Of a stretch of 64,000 bases of DNA, positions 43,446 to 55,298 are shown in pieces. Made by a program: the position numbers and the translations under genes. This DNA is from Bathynomus jamesi (lineage: Eukaryota; Arthropoda; Malacostraca; Isopoda; Cirolanidae), in assembly GCA_023014485.1 (NCBI GenBank), contig JAJOZX010012273.1, positions 36,001 to 100,000 of the forward strand, in the 5' to 3' direction. The notes below the pieces were generated by a model. That model was not told the origin of the DNA, made no database searches, and saw only the letters and a program-made list of their open reading frames with translations. Within the stretch, counting starts at the first letter, position 1. Each line of letters opens with the position of its first letter.

Positions 43446-43620
43446 GGCTCCTGGTAGCTCAGTTACCTCGGTGTCTGACTCTGGGAGCTGAGACTCTGGG
43501 TTCAATCCTAGTTGCTTGTTCCTGCGTTGAGTTGGGCTGGCAACTCACCTCGTCAATGCTCGGGCTCAGGTGATCCACGCAGTGGGAAAATGAGTTCTCA
43601 GACTGTTACCTTTTTGTATG
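43446..43620 (+). repeat. tRNA-derived SINE, copy 1
   Basis: The head resembles a tRNA: GGTAGCTCAGTTACC supplies an A-box and GGGTTCAATCCTAG a B-box 35-40 nt later. A body with TGCTCGGGCTCAGGTGATCC and GTGGGAAAATGAG follows, then a TGATGAT/ATCATC-rich end. The body is shared with the copy at 51,579. Confidence 0.75.
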
Positions 43621-43939
43621 ATGATAGTCATCATCGTCATTATTATTAATTATAGTAGTAATATAAGTATTCATACGAATAGAAATGGTGCATACTCCAA
43701 ATTTCCACCACACAAACTTCTCTTAGTGTAGCAAACCAGTAAGTACATTCTTTAATATTTCAAATTCTGCTAAAAGGTTTAAAATACAAAAAATGCCCCG
43801 TCACGTTAAAAGTATATAGTGATTTGAAATGTAAATAATTTAACATGACACGTATGAATGTATAATTTCACTTTCGCTGTATATAAAGGTATAGGTTAAA
43901 TAAGTAGGATATCTGCTCGTCACTTTATTGATTAAAAGA

Positions 43940-43950
43940 AAATTTATATA

Positions 43951-43997
<47 letters not shown>

Positions 43998-44074
43998 CAA
44001 ATGTTTAGTTAATTTTCGTGTTTTAAAATTTTATTTGTATGCAATTCTCAGCTGTCATTTAATGGCACTAATAA

Positions 44075-44135
<61 letters not shown>
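43940..44135. repeat. Two long (TA)n tracts
   Basis: TA repeats at about 43,947-43,993 and 44,082-44,131. The flanking sequence to 44,500 is A/T-rich without a gene. Confidence 0.9.
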
Positions 44136-44136
<1 letters not shown>

Positions 44137-44510
44137 TTTTACAATTTTTATTTATTTTGTGTAATAAATAATTTAAATTTAAAAAAATAAATCTTAAAAT
44201 AAATAAATTCAACGAACATCAAATTTCAGTACTCAGGAAAGACATTATCAGATGTAAACAAAAGAAAAATATTTATATTTCAGTGTAGTGCATGTATAAC
44301 AATTACGACACACTAAACATCTGTCCGATATATATCTACTTTTGAACAGAGTAAAAAAATAAAGATAGAACTACTGTACTGTACTGTGACTATAAAATGC
44401 TTAAATAGTACAGAAATTTAGTAAAAGGGACTGAATGTACCACCAATATAAAACATTTAAAGAGGACACACGATTCAGCTGAAGAGTATCTTGAGTAACG
44501 TGAAAAAGGT

Positions 44511-44864
44511 TCATTGATCCTAGAAGTAAGCTTCAGAGCACCCTGCTGCTTGTAAAGAAGAGAACCTCTAACCTCTTCACTTGCTATTGATCGACTTTCA
44601 ACGTGCTTTGTGCACTCTTGAAATGTTTTCTTTTGCAGACAGTGTGTAGAGCATAGATTTTACTGTAATCTTTGAAGTACATTAATTTCAAACTTTGAAA
44701 ATATGGAAAAAACTTCAAAATTTGTACAATTATATATATATATATATTATAATATATATATATATGCACTAAAATCACAAAATAACACGTGATCTTATTA
44801 ATAAGCAAACAACCACAGGGAAAAGGAAACAAAGTTTGTGTTTCCTTTTCCCTGTGGTTGTTTG

Positions 44865-44957
<93 letters not shown>

Positions 44958-45440
44958 ATACATACAGTAAAATCACAAAATAACACGTGATCTTATTAAT
45001 AAGCAAACAACCACAGGGAAAAAGGAAAAAAAGAAACACGAATTCCGAGCGCTTTCGTGATATATTCACATTTTCAAGGACAAGAGAGAAATATTTCTCT
45101 CTTGTCCTTGAAAATGTGAATATATCACGAAAGGGCTCGGAATTCGTGTTTCTTTTTTTCCTTTTTCCTGGAGGTTGTTTGCTATATATATATATATTTT
45201 TTTCTGTGTGTGTGTGTGTGTGTTAAATTCATGTGCTACAAAGTATTTGTAATTAAAATTAATTAAATTTACACTTTAAAACTGTGCGTTGTGTGTACTT
45301 TTAAACGAAAAGCAAAAAGGAATAAATGTACTCTCCAAATAAAGCATTTCAAGAGTGCACACAACAAGCTGAAAGTCGATCACGAGTAGATAGAGAGGTT
45401 CTCTTCTTTACAAGCAGCGTCCTCTGAAACAAAGCGATAT
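44511..45440. repeat. Nested inverted-repeat complex
   Basis: The outer arms are TTTACAAGCAGC-type: GCTGCTTGTAAAGAAGAGAA at about 44,546 is inverted at about 45,400 (TTCTCTTCTTTACAAGCAGC), and ATCGACTTTCAACGTGC at 44,589 faces GCTGAAAGTCGATCAC at 45,370. Inside are two more hairpins. Around 44,808-44,868 AAGCAAACAACCACAGGG faces its complement. Around 45,000-45,182 the arms include CACGAATTCCGAGCGCTTTC and ATTCACATTTTCAAGGACAA. (TA)n tracts separate them at 44,872-44,960. The 45-kb hairpin has ATATCACGAAAG next to GAATTCG, resembling the decayed core of the ribozyme-bearing palindrome at 58 kb. Confidence 0.75.
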
Positions 45441-46385
45441 ATACAAGTAGTATATTTTCATTAATAAACATCTTTCACGTTAGTTTCAATGTACTTTCGG
45501 CTTATCTAGCGTACTCTTTAAATACTTTATAGACAGAGTACATTTGTTTTTCGTTTTTACTCTCTGTCCTAAAGTTAGATACAACGGACAATCGTTTAGA
45601 GTGTAGTAATTGGTATACACATTACAGTACAGTAGATTCATGTAATATCATAAATTAAGTTTACAAGAAAACCTCGTTTTTGAAAGTCTGACTGACGACT
45701 GTTCAGAAATTCTGTTTTACAAATTTTTATAAAATTTGGACTTTTATACATAATTTATCACTCGCTTTAGTCACCTCTTAAAATACCACTTTTACACACA
45801 CTATTTCTTATCTACAATAATGTAAAAATTTGGTAATTAAATTATCAGTAAGTTACGTTTCTATAATTTATGTTAGGTACGAAATACAAAGTTACATTGA
45901 AATAGACGACATATATATTATATACTGGCGGTCAAAATTATGGTGGTCACTAGACCAATTAATTTTTTACGTAATGCAGTAATGTATAAAGTTGCAGCGA
46001 ACTTTTAGCTCTACCATCTTTAATAGTTTATATTTAATCCCACATTAATGTCGAATATGATGCACGATACTCGTGAATTTCTGATAAGTGATGGCGTGAC
46101 CTAAGTTTTCATTTAATTTTAATGAAAAAACTTGGATTGAGACTAATTAATAATTATACATTTATATTTTGACATGAAAAAAAAACACAGTGTGTACACT
46201 TTTTGTACATTAAATTTCAAAAGAAGTTAACATTATTATATACAGAAGGGCAAACAAAGGATTACTATATCGAAGGCGATATTTGAAAACCTCGTAAGAA
46301 GCAAAAAGCTCAGTTTTATCTCTAGAAGGAAAATGTGGATAATGTCTAATTGTAGAAATCATTTACGAGCGACAAACTTAATTGT

Positions 46386-46740
46386 TACGATGGGAAAGAA
46401 ACAATAGTGGATTCTATTTTTTACTTTACAGTAGGAAAGAAACAATAGTGGATTCTATTTTTTACTTTACAGTAGGAAAGAAACAATAGTGGATTCTATT
46501 TTTTACTTTACAGTAGGAAAGAAACAGTAATGGATTCTACTTTTGTTTACGGTAGGAAAGAGACGGGAGTGGATTCTTCTACTTTTTTTTAACATAATTG
46601 TTACAATGGGAAAGAAGCAGTAGTGGATTCTCCCTGTTTTTACAGTAGGAAAGAAACAGGAGCGAATTCTACTTTTTTAACATAATTGTTACGTTACGAT
46701 TCTATTTTCTGGTTTCACAACAGGAAAGAAACAGTAGGGA
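46386..46740. repeat. 41-bp minisatellite, about 8 degenerate units
   Basis: The unit is GTAGGAAAGAAACAATAGTG then GATTCTATTTTTTACTTTACA. The first three units are near identical and later ones diverge. It ends at a long (TA)n tract. Confidence 0.85.
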
Positions 46741-46744
46741 TTTT

Positions 46745-46746
<2 letters not shown>

Positions 46747-46833
<87 letters not shown>
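46747..46833. repeat. (TA)n microsatellite
   Basis: About 85 bp of uninterrupted TA. Open frames across it are IYIYIY artefacts. Confidence 0.95.
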
Positions 46834-46836
<3 letters not shown>

Positions 46837-47131
46837 GATACACACAGACAGTGCATGGAACAAGGAACTCTTCTGGGATAATTAAATCCACTATAGTCCG
46901 AAAAACGCATTCTAATTTTTTGAAGCAATTGTTACAATCGGAAAAAAAAAAAAAAGTTTGGGGATTCTAATTTTTCTGTACTAATATCTGCCAACACGAA
47001 ACCCCCACCCCTCCAAAATAAAACCCTAAATTTGGAAAAAATGGCATTTGTACGAGGTTTTGAAATATCACCATCATTATCCATATACAGTACTTTCTCT
47101 AACGTTTCCTCTAAGTCAACCTCATCTTTTA

Positions 47132-47205
47132 CCGGGTGATCCATTTAAAACCGTACCCAAATTAAATTTTTTAAATTTTGGTACGGTTTTAAATGGATCA
47201 CCCTG
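47132..47205. mobile_element. 74-bp mariner-type MITE with TA duplication
   Basis: The left CCGGGTGATCCATTTAAAAC and right GTTTTAAATGGATCACCCTG ends are inverted, with TA at 47,130-47,131 and 47,206-47,207. The GGGTGATCCA core of the terminus is shared with the 34.5-kb transposon, suggesting it is mobilised by a related transposase (inference). Confidence 0.85.
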
Positions 47206-47913
47206 TATATATTAGTAAATAAAGTGGGGGTTCATTGCTTATTATATACAATGACATCACATCTATATTTTAGCAAACACTAACTGGCTTATAGCGAATT
47301 AAGATAAACCATTTTAAATTATTACTTATGTGATATCCAAATTCGAAATTTGGATTTATTTAATCTTTCGGAATTATAATTCAACGCGGGATTAAGAGAG
47401 ATTAAGTAGACAAATTGAACTCGCTTTAGGCGAGGCTTTTTTTTTTTTTAATTAAGTAGGAACTAATTAATACTGAACAAAATTACACTAAAAGGATGAA
47501 CTCTACAGCGAGTGATATACTGTATATTGAGTGACATTTATATTTTAGAATTATTAAGGAACTACACATGCGTACATATATATTATTATAACAAAAGAGT
47601 AATTTTTATTTATACTAAATACTTTGAAATTGTTCAGTTCAATTCACTTCTTAGTATGGTTGAAAGTGAACTCTGACAACCAATTTACTGTACTACAGCT
47701 ATCAATTTCTTTCATATTAATGTTAAACTTTAAAATAATATCAGAACTGCTACGTACAGCGGTGTTTAATTTTAAAATAAATTAACATGGTAATATGATG
47801 ATAATATCAGTCATATTTACAAAAATAAAATTCTATGATTTAGCATTTAAAGGTTTGTCCATATATATATATATTAATATATATAGTTAGTTCAAAAAAT
47901 AAAATTGGCTTGT

Positions 47914-50900
47914 TTAATTATACAAACCATTCGCTGGTGTTGAAGCTGGACCATATGAATATGAATGTTGTTGGTAACTGTTATTTCGCAGTACTTCACC
48001 ATACGATAAATAAGATTTATCTGCTGGTTGTCGCGTGTTAACATCTACACTGTCTTTACTTGATTTTTCATAATCTGAAGATGACGACGACGATGAAATC
48101 GTTGACAGTAGAGGTAATTCCAAATTTATAGGGTCTTGGAACTTTGTATTAATTTTATTATTTTTATCTTTAGATTTGATTGTATTGAAATAAACTTTCT
48201 TCTGATCGTGGCGGTCATTTTCCGCATCAGCCCTACTTACAATCAAAACAGGAGCCTCCTCTTCTTCACTAGCGGTGAAAATCTTCAATGAAGGTGGTGA
48301 GAGATATTGGTTAGTGGGTAGTGAAACGTTTTCAATTAGGAAAATACTCGGGAAAGTTAGAGGTACCCCAGTCCCTGGAACGTTCAGTATTTTGTGCTTC
48401 GCTGTTGGTGTTTTTAAAGAATTTGGTTTGTTCTCTTTCAAATATGCTGATCGGCCACTAGTGGGATCTTGAGATGATGGAAGAGGATTTATATCGCCAT
48501 GAGAATATTTTGAGTAGAGATTAGGCTTCCCATCTGTAAGTGTAGGATTAGGTATATGAAATTCATTATTAGCAAATATTTCACTTACTCCAAGTTTCTG
48601 AATACTTTCGACAGTAGGCTCAACAAAATTACACCCCGAAAGTTTATTACTTCCGTAACCGTATTCACAAGTCATTAATTTGTTCTCAGAATTATTTGAA
48701 ACCCCGAAGTTTCTTCTGGCACTTGGAAGATACCCCGAGGTACTTGGAAGATACCCCGAGGTACGTGGAAGATACCCCGAGGTACGTGGAAGATACCCCG
48801 AGGTACTGGAAGATACCCCGAGGTACTTGGAAGATACCCCGAGGTACTTGGAAGATACCCCGACCCTCGCGATTGATGGAACGAATTGGAAGTGGGTATT
48901 TCGTCTTCCTTCCTAAGAGGTATTATCTTGCTCTTGTTAAATTCAAAATTTCGTTCTTTACTCGTAGGCCTCTTTCTTTCCGTTTCACTGGGGGAAGCAA
49001 ATGCAGTAGATACCTTAAAATTATTAGTATTTTCCTTTTGAATATTATAGGTCTGCGTAGAAATAGCTTCATCTGTTTGAGTATCTAAAATTTTAGTATC
49101 AGATTCATTAACTTTTATGTTCCGTCTTATGTTCTCTCTTTTGCTGCCTAAATTAGATTTTAACAAGGCTTCGCTTCTAAGTATAGTAACGTTTTTTATA
49201 AGATCTTGTAAAATATCGTAGGCTGTTAATCCTTTTGATAAATATTTGGTAACGGGTATTTTTGAAGGCCTAGACCCAAGAGCTTTAGATGGCTTACGTA
49301 TATTAGGCCTATTTCTTGAGGGCGGTTTAACTGTAGTGCTATGAAACCGCTTACTCGTAATTTGATCTCTTGGACCTATTGGAGGGTTAGTGCTTTGAAA
49401 GGGTGCTTGTTTTTTACTTGAAGATAAAGTGTTTACATCTTCTTTTCTTCTAACGGATTTATTTATGGATCTAGAAGGCCCTCTGGTGGAGAGTGGAATC
49501 GTTTTTGCGGTACTTTCAATACGTTTTTGAAAGGGTGTTCCAGTTGCAGTACTAGGAAACTGTTTGCTTACATTCCGATCTCTGGAGACCGGTGGAGGAG
49601 GAGTGCTTTGAAGGGGTTTTGTTTTTTACGTGAAGATAAGGTGTTTACGTTTTCTTTTCTTTTAGAAGATTTATTTATAGATTTAAAAGGCTTTCTAGAG
49701 AGTGGAATCGTTTGTGAATTACGAGTACTTTGAATCGGTTTTTGAGGGACGGCCGTTTCCTGCACTGATTTAATGCGTTTACTCGAACTTTCTGATGTTA
49801 CGCTTCCGTTTTGCTTTTCATTCTTCAGAGAATTTCGTAGTGTGTTTAATGGCTTAACTCTCCTTCGTGAAGAAACCTGCCCAGTATTTGTTTTGCGAGG
49901 TATGAACTGGGAGAGAGTACTCAATGTAGTTTGAGGAGCGATCTTCTTTGAATCAGCGCGCCTACTCTCCCCTTACTAAGAGAGAGAGATTTTGACTGAA
50001 CACTCGGTTCTGTACCACTCACTTTACTTGTCGAGCTTACTTGACGAGAAACACTGCTTTCAGGATGTTTTCCTTTGACTGTTTGAATGATTTGTTCTTT
50101 GATTCTCGGACTTTTTTCTGACAGCTGAGTTTGGTTTCTCGCTGTTTGGGGTATTCGTGAATTTAGATTATTACCTTTAACTTTTTCTTTTTTTGCGTTT
50201 TCAGTGTTTGTTAATCTCTCCCTGACTTGAACATTTAAAATTTGCTTCGAACTATCTTTGGGAACAAAGGATTTAGAGTTGTCATTTCCTTCTTTAGTCG
50301 TAATGTTTTTACGACCAGAAAGAACATCATTTCTTCTGATCCCAGTTGTAAGGTTTCCACCACTAGACTGAAAAGTTTTTCTGTCAGTTGGATGTTTTAT
50401 TTCTGTTCCTAAACGTTTTTCTGCCGAGAAATTACTTTCAAATTTAGGTATATCGGTCTTAGGTTTTGTGACAGTTTTATTATTTCCAGTTGTTTGACTT
50501 ATATGCTCGGGTTTTGGGCGTTTGCTCTGAGGTGTAGTGATTATTCGAGGTGTAAGGGTTTTGCCTAGAGTTGGAATACCATTTTCATCTGTTGTAAGAG
50601 CGCTGTCTAGAGTAGGAACACTAATTTTCCCTGTTGTAAGAGAGCTGTCTAGAGTAGGAACACTAATTTTCCCTGTTGTAAGAGAGCTGTCTAGAGTAGG
50701 AACACCAATTTTCCCTGTTGTAAGAGCTCTGCCCTCGGGTCCAAAGCTGATGCTTTCAGGTATATCTTTGCCATGAGATTTAGCAACTTGTGCTTCAAGT
50801 CCTTGGCTCCCAAACTCTTCAAAAATAGCTTCATTAAGGTAGTACAGAGAAGGAGAAGAGGAACAATCGAAACTGTCCAACCAAACGCAGACAAGAAGTT

Positions 50901-51037
50901 CCTGGTGGAAAATAGTTTCATCTGGACACAAGAAGGAGAACTGTTCGAGTTTATCATGACGTCGAACACATATGTGAAACACTTGGCAGTCAGCTTCAGG
51001 GTCGGAATAATAACCAGCCCATTGTTGATTTTCGCAT
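47914..51037 (-). CDS. Single-CBM14 chitin-binding protein (CPAP1-like) with long repeat-rich tail
   Basis: After a CTTACTAG acceptor the exon opens (51,037) with TGCGAA, giving C-GYYSDPEADC-QVFHIC-FSFLC-PDETIFHQELLVC-VWLDSFDC. These are all six cysteines of a peritrophin-A (CBM14) domain, followed by PSLYYLNEA as is usual in arthropod cuticular CPAP1 proteins. The tail is Ser/Thr/Lys-rich. It contains four 14-residue repeats (LTTGKISVPTLDS type, about 50.59-50.74 kb), repeats of the SINKSxRRKExVNTLSS type (about 49.4-49.7 kb), KGLTAYDILQDLIKNVTIL (about 49.2 kb) and GYLPSTS heptads (48.72-48.87 kb). The end is Ser-rich, near YGPASTPANGLYN (stop at 47,914). Single-base frame changes lie near 49,920, near 49,610 and in a 20-bp heptad unit. 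The upstream signal-peptide exon was not found. It is probably secreted and binds cuticular chitin. Confidence 0.82.
48716..48866 (-). repeat. 21-bp coding tandem repeat (GYLPSTS heptads)
   Basis: About seven copies of GATACCCCGAGGTACTTGGA plus A. One unit (near 48,800) is 20 bp long, and it shifts the minus-strand frame from GYLPSTS to PRGIFHV. The GYLP frame on the far side continues into MTCEYGYGSNK, the last coding block. Confidence 0.9.
50590..50740 (-). repeat. 42-bp coding tandem repeat
   Basis: Three to four units of CTGTCTAGAGTAGGAACACT plus AATTTTCCCTGTTGTAAGAGAG, encoding the 14-residue repeat of the CBM14 protein tail. Confidence 0.9.
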
Positions 51038-51578
51038 CTAGTAAGAAAAAGTGGAAAAATAGATTTAATAAATAAACTATTTCCGAAGCATTATTTCAGA
51101 ATTTGAGTTATCTATTTTTCTCGTGATTCCGGTATAAAAATAATGTTCTTTAAGTGAACCAAGAAATTCGAATTACAGTTCCATGAAAAGTCTTGAATGG
51201 TACATAACTCATTATTGTCGTGAATTGAATTCAAACAGTACAGTACAACTGTTGCTGTTTATATTCAAAGACAATTTCAAGAGATGCTTAAAATAATAAT
51301 AAAAAAACTCAAACCTGAAGTTCGTAGAAGGGATTTCGCGGTATACAGAGAAATCGTTCTTCTCAAGACCTAGAAGTAGATTAAAGAAAGAGTGTAGTGG
51401 CATAAAAAATACGACCTCGAAGATTATAATAACTTGCGTGAAACATTATGAATAACTACAGACATTCAAACGGATGGAGTGTAAAGTATAATGAAAGAAC
51501 AGAGCTAATTTGTCGTAAAAGCAATCATTATAGAAGCTGTCCAAGTCTGATGAAATATTCATTGTAAAATTTTTTTTA
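51038..51578. other. Intron or upstream region of the CBM14 gene; no exon recognised
   Basis: This would hold the upstream intron and perhaps the signal-peptide exon of the minus-strand gene. I see no convincing hydrophobic start. Confidence 0.4.
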
Positions 51579-51745
51579 GGCGTCTGGTAACTCAGTGGTT
51601 ACAGTGTCAGGTTCTGGGTGGTGAGGCTCTGAGTTCGTTCCTAGCTGGTGACATCACCCCGTTTCTGCTCGGGCTTAGATGAACCCTCGGGGGCCAGTCA
51701 CTCCCAAGTAGTGGGAAAATTAGCTTCCTGGATATCACCTTTTAA
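51579..51745 (+). repeat. tRNA-derived SINE, copy 2
   Basis: GGTAACTCAGTGGTTA (A-box) and GAGTTCGTTCC (B-box) form the head. The body TGCTCGGGCTTAGATGA and GTGGGAAAATTAG matches the copy at 43,446. It ends in a T/A-rich stretch. Confidence 0.75.
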
Positions 51746-52075
51746 AATTTTTCTTCAATAGTGCAAAACAGTAACTTCAAAAAAAGAAAAAAATTGTTTC
51801 TTCTCTTTCAATAAGGAGGCATTACAGTATAAGGGGATACAAATTCAATAAAGAATAAAATTAAACAAATTAATAAATTCTTTAGGAAAAATGAACAGTT
51901 AATTACTATAAACAATATACAAAACTGTGACAAAAATTTTAGTGGAATTTGTTACGAGTCTCAAGTATAGAAATATTTGAACATCTTTTTCAGATTTTGG
52001 ATAAAATAAATTTCTGAACGCAACTGTCAAGCACATTTCATGCTTCAAAGTAACTTTTTCTTCAATCGTTATTAG

Positions 52076-52566
52076 TAGAGCCCGGATGTTTAGGCACCAG
52101 AAACCCTTAAAAAAGCGGGCAAAGAGGCAAAATAAATATTCAAAATAGGCAGTAACCCCCCCCCCCCAAAAGACATTTCTAAATTTGCTTTCAAAAAAGG
52201 TTTAACCTAGAATAATAACTTTATATACGCATAATACATATTACAACACCCTTAGTGAACAAAACAGTAGGTTAATGCATATATTAGTTACACACAACAA
52301 TAATTTCATTTCCAAAAATAAAGTTTAATACACGCCTTATAGTGAACAAAACGAGTATTGAAAATGTTTATCTCAATAACAAAGACTTAAATTTCAAAAA
52401 TGTTTAAACTGATAGGCCTTATTTGGGACTGCAATGGAATAATACTAGAAAATAATGGAAAAAAAGGCAAATTAGGCACTTTGACAAAAAGGCACTTTTT
52501 CCTGTAAACGCAAAATAGGCACAAAAAAAGGCATTTATGGCATTTTGCCTAAACATCCAGGCTTTA
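52076..52566. mobile_element. Non-autonomous hAT element with exact 8-bp duplication
   Basis: The left end TAGAGCCCGGATGTTTAGGC and right end GCCTAAACATCCAGGCTTTA are inverted. GTTATTAG is duplicated at 52,068-52,075 and 52,567-52,574. The interior has AAAAAGGCA repeats and a C-run. It is 491 bp and non-coding. Confidence 0.92.
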
Positions 52567-52599
52567 GTTATTAGATGTAAATAGGCCTCCATGACTCAG

Positions 52600-53230
52600 C
52601 AGGTGGGAAATAGAATATTTCATATTTTACTAACTCCTCCTATTGGAATTTCATTTCTTCTGTCAAATGTCTTCTCTCTAGTCCACAGCGACTCGTACGA
52701 GAATACACACCGCTTCGGGGCGACAACATACACAGACACGCAGCAAAAATTATATACTTCGATTTTAAGATGTTGAAATATATGATGTTAATTGGGAAAA
52801 ACGTAAAATGTAGTTTGGGTTAGGTTTGGTATGGTATGGTTAACTTGGGTTAAATTAGGTTAGGTTAAATATTCTGGTTTTCATCATATGATGCAGTATA
52901 GATACAGCATGAATTGGTGTGATACACAACACAGGTGTCGCCGTGTGTGTGTGTGATAAAATTAATTTTTACAACTGGTTAGAAACTTTTTTTTTTGTTG
53001 CACATCTAAATCTGTATGAAAGATGAAGGTTCGAGTCCTGGCTGGGACTCTTATTTCAGATTTGAGCGATTGAAGTGTTTCCTCTGGGTTTTCATTTGTG
53101 GGGCCATGGTTCGGCCTACGTTGAACTGTAGGTCCACCAAGGGTGATGGCAACAAACTTGACCTTTAACTAAATGAATGACTCGGGCGGAACTGGTAACA
53201 AATTAACAGAAGCATATACATATATATATA
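52600..53230. other. No gene recognised
   Basis: It contains a GGTTAGGTT-rich stretch near 52,815-52,870 and a possible B-box-like GGTTCGAGTCC near 53,030, too little to call a SINE. Nothing else is supported. Confidence 0.5.
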
Positions 53231-53234
53231 TATA

Positions 53235-53784
53235 CAGGGTGTCCCAAAAGGTATGGCCTAAAATAAACTTTTAAATTTTTTTATTATAAATGATAGAATT
53301 AAAGAACAATGATAAAAACAGGCGTAAATGCTTTAAGTTTTATTTAATATAGTTAGTAAACCTCCACATGATACCACCGTTCACAACAAATAGTCTAATT
53401 CTACATTCAAATTCTAAAAAAGCTGAACGTATGAAATCTGGTGTAAGTAATGTGCATACCGTATGTCATAAAAAGGTGCTTAGCAACAAGGTGCTTAGCT
53501 TAACTTAGCCTAACCCATCAAATAGCCTCGTACTGTAGTTGATGCCGGAAGTTAAGTGCCGTAAACTGTTTAAATGAGGAATTTTGAAATCAGAGTAATT
53601 TTTTAGAATTTGAACGTAGAATTAGACTAGTTGTTATGAACGGGGATATCATGTGGAGGTTTACTAACTATATTAAATAAAACTTAAAGCATTCATGTCT
53701 GTTTTTATCATTGTTCTTTAATTCTATCATTTATAATAAAAAAATTGTAGAAGTTTATTTTTAGGCCATACCTTTTGGGACACC

Positions 53785-53787
<3 letters not shown>
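53235..53787. mobile_element. Mariner-type foldback MITE with ~215-bp arms
   Basis: CAGGGTGTCCCAAAAGGTAT at the left is inverted at the right (ATACCTTTTGGGACACCCTG). The arms continue through TTTATTATAAATGATAGAAT and CCTCCACATGATA to AGTCTAATTCTAC. TA precedes the left end, while the right has TG. The central loop is about 130 bp with no coding frame. Confidence 0.88.
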
Positions 53788-53792
<5 letters not shown>

Positions 53793-53857
<65 letters not shown>

Positions 53858-53876
53858 CATATATATATACACACCT
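53793..53876. repeat. (TA)n microsatellite flanking the MITE
   Basis: TA repeats directly right of the mariner-type foldback. (TC)n/(AC)n follows at about 54,234-54,302. Confidence 0.9.
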
Positions 53877-54233
53877 ATTACCATAATTCGTGTGTCGATC
53901 TAACTTCGAAAAAAGTACAGAGGAGATTTCCACTTTTCGTGCTTTGCTGAAACTGCCTGAAAATGGGTTGAGCCACTTACCATTGTGTGTCATTGGATAG
54001 TCAGTCAGGTCTGAGGTCCGCATTCGATGAATCCAAAATGCTAAACGACTGAAAATAAATCCGATCTTGATTTTTCTTCTTGAAAATAATCAGTTTTCAT
54101 TCGTAAAGGATTCAGGATACGCATTCAAGTAGTTCGACAGTGATATACCAAAACCTCGTCAGGAGCAAAAATGGTTTTAAAGAAGAAAACTGGAAAACCG
54201 TCAAGATAGGCGAGCTGACCGAATTTAAACATT

Positions 54234-54304
<71 letters not shown>

Positions 54305-54635
54305 CAAATGGAGTGAAGAGCAACGCAATTCATGGAGGAACAATGAGTTAACGAATGCAGTAAAAGATAAAAAAGTCTGAGTGAATGTTACAAACTCATC
54401 CTGGCGGTGATGAAGAGAGATTTAATGAGTTGTGCAAAGAATGCAAAAGAAGAATATTAAAGAAAGGAGGATGCTCAGGAAAATTGTAGAGTAAAAAATT
54501 ATTGGAAATGAAAATACTGGGTATGGCCATTGTATGGGTATGGTCATTGGTCATGTGGAAAGGAGGAGGAATGAAAGAATTGTGAAAAATGTGTATAGTG
54601 GTGAGTGGTTAGGTGTAATTTTTGTGTTTATTTTC

Positions 54636-54770
54636 AGGGTTGTTTAATCCCTTTCGTAAGGTCACGTGACGGAAGGGACTGATGTGGGATTCGAACCACG
54701 GGTCACTACATCATCTAGGTGTAGAGGACGTTCACCCATCCAAATACTAACCAGACCAAATTGAAACAGA
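54636..54770 (-). repeat. 5S-rRNA-derived SINE
   Basis: On the minus strand GGTCTGGTTAGTATTTGGAT then GGGTGAACGTCC retains the 5S intermediate element and C-box. The family tail GTAGTGACCCGTGGTTCGAA ends in GGGATTAAACAA. Upstream sequence to 54,960 belongs to a different repeat. Confidence 0.75.
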
Positions 54771-55298
54771 GAGGAATGGAAGTACTTTGTGAGGCGTGTA
54801 AATGGAAACACTGATCTCACCTGACGCATCACCTCGTCATAAAAGGCGACACTCTCGGGGTGTCTTAATCCCGATGGTGACCCCCTTGTATTTCTGTAAT
54901 TTATTCGAGTGTCCTCATTCCCGAGCTCAAGCACCGTGCTCACCCCCACTCAGAATAGGGAATAGATTTTACGTAATGTTACGCTTTTAAACTCGAATAA
55001 CTCATTGTTGCCAATTCCAAAACGAAAGAAAATATCGTGTCAATACAAAGAAAAGTAAAAAATTCAGAAAACCTAAATTAGGGATAGGTTTTGAGAGGTT
55101 TTGAGAGGTTTTGAAAGATTACCATCGATTTGTAATTACAATTACTGACGATTTGACATTGTTAAAAAGTAGATTCATTCATCATTTCCAACGTTGATGC
55201 TCTAAACACTAATCTGTCTTGGGGTCCATGTTGTCAACAATCAATAAGGCATTAAAAAATATTTTCTTACGTCTTAATGAATTATCCAGAATTATACA

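Noticed and set aside
43446..43520. A functional tRNA gene
   Set aside because: The A- and B-boxes fit, but the acceptor stem does not close and the unit continues into a body shared with the copy at 51,579.
44789..45069. Long open frames on both strands through TA tracts
   Set aside because: They encode alternating Ile-Tyr from (TA)n and have no independent support.
48696..49088. Plus-strand frame with repeated EDTPRY motifs
   Set aside because: It is the antisense reading of the GYLPSTS coding repeat, which sits in the better supported minus-strand gene.
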